From Acidobacteriota bacterium (GTDB lineage Bacteria; Acidobacteriota; Terriglobia; Bryobacterales; Bryobacteraceae), in NCBI GenBank assembly GCA_026394095.1, contig JAPKYY010000193.1:1-7288 (forward strand): a stretch of 7,288 nucleotides of DNA, in the 5' to 3' direction. The translations under genes were made by a program, and so were the position numbers. The notes beneath the pieces are model-generated. The model saw only the letters and a program-made list of their open reading frames with translations. It did no database searches and was not told where the DNA came from. Below are positions 5,225 through 7,288 of this stretch, one piece after another; position 1 is the first letter of the stretch; every line of letters begins with the position of its first letter.

Positions 5225-6820
5225 CTACAACTTACCACGCAAAAAGGGCAAACGGCGTTTTAATGGTCCAGCCATTGCATCCGTGGCCATTGCCAACTCC
5301 TCAACACCCAGCGCTCTTGCGGCAAAATAGAACACAATTGCACCTGACGGAATTGCTACGGCGAGCTGAGCCAGAAAGGGCATTTCATTCATTGCCCGAA
5401 CAATCAGCCACACCACGGCGCCCATGGCAATCGTGGCTGCGAGGGCCTTTGAGAGGCTAGTCCAAAGCATGCGCCCGTACAAACCACCGATCCTCCTGCG
5501 CATAAGAAGAAAGAGGGTGATTGAGCTGAAGAGTGCGATCCCGGAGGTGGAAACGGCAAGACCTGCGTGCTTCATATCGAATACGTCCACCATGATTCTG
5601 GCCAGAACGTAGTTGACGATCACGCTGCCGAGAGAAACCAGCATAGGGGTGCGGGAATCCTTTAGAGCATAAAACGCAGGGCTCAAGACCTTGAGTGCTG
5701 AATAGCCGGTGAGCCCGGCGGCAAAGCAGGAAAGCGCGAGGCCGGTTTGTTGCGTATCGTAGGAATTAAATTGGCCACCCTGATAAATCGCACCAATCAT
5801 AGCGCGGCCGAGAAGCACCAAGCCAGCCGAACTCGGGATGGTGAGCAAAAAAACCAGGCCCAAAGAGCGGGAGAGCGTTCGCCGGAATTCATCCCAATTC
5901 TCTGCGGCAGCGCTACGGGAAACTGCCGGTAGTGTGGCGCTTGCGATGGCGACGCCAAACAAACCCAGTGGCAATTGCATGAACCGGAAGGCATAGTTCA
6001 ACCAGCTTACGGAGCCGTTTGCTCCCCGTACAGGATCGATCAGTTCAGAGGCAATGTTTGAGTTGACCAGGACATTGATCTGAGTTGCCGCATTTCCCAG
6101 AATGGCCGGCCCCATCATGATCAGGATGTGTCTGAGCCCGGGATCAGAAAAATCAAAGGTAGGTTTGAATTTAAAGCCTGCCTTGATCAATGCAGGTATT
6201 TGAAACCCGAGTTGCAGGGCACCACCGGCGAGAACTCCCCAAGCCATACCCTCGATTGCAGTGATCCCGAGGCGCGGGCCAAGCCAGGGGCCCGCAATCA
6301 CGCCGACGATCACGCTGCCGATGTTGAAGAAAGTTGAAGAAAGAGCCGGAACTGCAAACTGCTTTAAGGAATTGAGAATCCCCATCGCCTGTGCAGCCAG
6401 GGCTACCAGGAGCAGGAAGGGGAACATGATCGAGGTGAGGTGGGCAGCCAGTTCCAGCTTGCCTGGAGTGTTCTTAAAGCCTGGTACTGCCAGATTTACC
6501 ATCTCCTTGCTGAAGATGGCACCCAGGGCACAAATCAAACCCACAACCAGGATCAGCGTGGTGGCTACAAGATTGGCCAGGCGTGCCGCATCCTCGCGGC
6601 CTTTGTTTTGCAGGCTCGCGGTAAAGGCTGGAACAAATGCGCTGGAAAGCGCCCCTTCGGCGAAAAGATCGCGGGTTAGATTCGGAATCTGGAAGCCGAT
6701 GCGATAGGCGTCGTAGGGCATGGTGGAGCCGAAGAGGCGGCTCATCACCATCTCACGCACCAATCCTGAGACGCGCGAAAGCGCTACCGCAAAACTCATG
6801 ATCGAAGCGGATCGCACCAC
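5225..6820 (-). CDS. murJ: lipid II flippase MurJ (MviN, MOP superfamily)
   Basis: This 531-residue integral membrane protein fits the 14-helix MurJ flippase that moves undecaprenyl-linked peptidoglycan precursor (lipid II) across the inner membrane. Diagnostic features are SRVSGLVRE (15-23), the signature IPNLTRDLFAEGALSSAFVP (45-64), GPAILG (237-242) and YAFRFMQLPLG (276-286). By alignment from memory with E. coli MurJ, Arg16, Arg22, Asp37, Arg50, Glu55 and Arg279 match charged residues essential for flipping. The length is normal for the family. The first usable codon is GTG at 6820, followed by a second GTG at 6817. AAAGGA abuts the first GTG, which is unusually close. No ATG, GTG or TTG lies between 6821 and the in-frame stop at 6901-6899; a CTG at 6877 is the only other option. 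It follows the M20 peptidase by 53 nt and is probably co-transcribed with the zinc-ribbon and FG-GAP genes. Confidence 0.96.
   Translation of the reverse strand: MVRSASIMSFAVALSRVSGLVREMVMSRLFGSTMPYDAYRIGFQIPNLTRDLFAEGALSSAFVPAFTASLQNKGREDAARLANLVATTLILVVGLICALGAIFSKEMVNLAVPGFKNTPGKLELAAHLTSIMFPFLLLVALAAQAMGILNSLKQFAVPALSSTFFNIGSVIVGVIAGPWLGPRLGITAIEGMAWGVLAGGALQLGFQIPALIKAGFKFKPTFDFSDPGLRHILIMMGPAILGNAATQINVLVNSNIASELIDPVRGANGSVSWLNYAFRFMQLPLGLFGVAIASATLPAVSRSAAAENWDEFRRTLSRSLGLVFLLTIPSSAGLVLLGRAMIGAIYQGGQFNSYDTQQTGLALSCFAAGLTGYSALKVLSPAFYALKDSRTPMLVSLGSVIVNYVLARIMVDVFDMKHAGLAVSTSGIALFSSITLFLLMRRRIGGLYGRMLWTSLSKALAATIAMGAVVWLIVRAMNEMPFLAQLAVAIPSGAIVFYFAARALGVEELAMATDAMAGPLKRRLPFLRGKL
6323..6342. 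repeat. tandem duplication of a 10-bp unit inside murJ
   Basis: The unit GTTGAAGAAA occurs twice head to tail within murJ, covering the codons for SSTFFN. The unit length is not a multiple of three, so loss or gain of one copy would shift the frame. It is seen directly; the frame is intact here. Confidence 0.85.
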
Positions 6821-6835
6821 TCCTTTGGAAACCGT

Positions 6836-6851
6836 CGCAGAGGATTCTGCG
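6836..6851 (-). promoter_or_regulatory. small hairpin between the M20 peptidase and murJ genes
   Basis: On the transcribed strand CGCAGA-ATCC-TCTGCG forms a perfect 6-bp stem with a 4-nt loop, 15 nt before the murJ GTG. No T-run follows, so it is not a standard intrinsic terminator. It could mark an mRNA processing site or be chance in the 53-bp gap. Confidence 0.25.
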
Positions 6852-6873
6852 GCACTTTGTTGTTCAGTCGGGC

Positions 6874-7288
6874 TCAGGCGCTTTCTGCTCCGTACAGTTC
6901 AAAGAAATGAGCAAGCGTCTGGATACCCAGATAGTAGTGATCCAGTTTGTACTTCTCGTTGGGTGAATGCAGCCCGTCGTCTGGAAGGCCAAAGCCCATC
7001 AGAATCGTTGGGATCCCAAGATACTGGTGGAACTCACCCACGATCGGAATCGAGCCTCCCGATCGCGTGAAGACTGTTTGTTTGCCCATCATGTCTGCGA
7101 AGGCTTTTGCCGCCACATCCATTGCAGGATGATTCGGATCCACCATCAGGCCAGGGCCTTTGGAAAGGATCTTCACTTCGCACTGAATACCCTTGGGTGC
7201 ATTCTCTGCGACAAATGTCCTGACGGCTTCCACCACTTTGGCGGGATCCTGATTGGGCACCAGACGCAGAGAGACTTTGGCTGTGGCC
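6874..7288 (-). CDS. M20 family metallopeptidase/dipeptidase, C-terminal 137 residues (runs off right edge)
   Basis: Only the last 137 codons are in the window; the frame stays open to the right edge, so the GTG at 7260 is internal and not a start. The visible part begins in the dimerisation (lid) domain with AKVSLRLVPNQDP, a hallmark of M20 peptidases, and returns to the catalytic domain with TRSGGSIPIVGEF and GLPDDGLHSPNEKY. His107 of the visible part, in LHSPNE, is the usual C-terminal metal ligand. The ending LDHYYLGIQTLAHFFELY is the normal C-terminal helix. The family comprises zinc- or cobalt-dependent di- and aminopeptidases such as CNDP-type dipeptidases; which substrate applies cannot be read from this fragment. 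It ends in TGA, 53 nt before murJ on the same strand, and may be the first visible gene of that operon. Confidence 0.93.
   Translation of the reverse strand, partial: ATAKVSLRLVPNQDPAKVVEAVRTFVAENAPKGIQCEVKILSKGPGLMVDPNHPAMDVAAKAFADMMGKQTVFTRSGGSIPIVGEFHQYLGIPTILMGFGLPDDGLHSPNEKYKLDHYYLGIQTLAHFFELYGAESA

Noticed and set aside
6261..6707. 148-codon plus-strand open frame
   Set aside because: It is antisense to murJ, low in complexity and rich in Arg/Ala, as expected for a shadow frame.
6836..6851. Hairpin as an intrinsic terminator for the M20 peptidase gene
   Set aside because: There is no T-run after the stem, the stem is only 6 bp, and murJ follows on the same strand; kept only as a low-confidence structure.

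Overview
The window reads as ordinary chromosome from a moderately GC-rich bacterium, most probably an Acidobacteriota member of the Solibacter/Bryobacter type. That placement is an inference from three things: an ECF sigma factor of the TIGR02999-like type sitting directly upstream of a Ser/Thr kinase, the kinase's N-terminal RWQRVQEL...ERVAFL segment that is typical of acidobacterial kinases, and a CRTAC1-like FG-GAP/ASPIC protein. No rRNA, tRNA, CRISPR array, insertion sequence or phage gene was seen.

Layout. (1) Positions 1-1184, minus strand: an ECF sigma factor (606-1184) followed 5 nt later by a Hanks-type Ser/Thr kinase that runs off the left edge (1-600). (2) Positions 1185-1322: a short spacer that holds a possible 41-codon membrane miniprotein on the plus strand (1201-1326). 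(3) Positions 1323-3160: a short-chain dehydrogenase (minus) and a metallo-beta-lactamase-fold hydrolase (plus) diverge from a 32-bp spacer carrying a perfect 6-bp inverted repeat and a plausible promoter. (4) Positions 3148-7288, minus strand: a probable operon read from right to left as M20 peptidase (partial), the lipid II flippase MurJ, a coiled-coil/C4 zinc-ribbon protein and an FG-GAP/ASPIC protein. The last three genes are separated by 7 and 3 nt.

How the genes may work together. The sigma factor and kinase look like one signalling unit. The sigma factor lacks the acidic DAED motif in region 2.2 and has an uncharged GATG with a threonine there, as expected for sigma factors switched on by a partner kinase. 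The dehydrogenase and the hydrolase share a regulatory spacer and may be co-regulated; their substrates cannot be read from the sequence. In the right-hand operon only MurJ has a firm physiological role, in peptidoglycan precursor export. The zinc-ribbon and ASPIC genes are tightly linked to it and lie in the same reading frame as each other, separated by one TAG and one further codon.

Most starts lack a recognisable Shine-Dalgarno sequence. Five of the seven well-supported genes whose stop lies in the window end in TAG. No clearly novel system stands out. The strongest leads are the sigma/kinase pair, the unannotated miniprotein, the symmetric divergent promoter and the zinc-ribbon/ASPIC junction.
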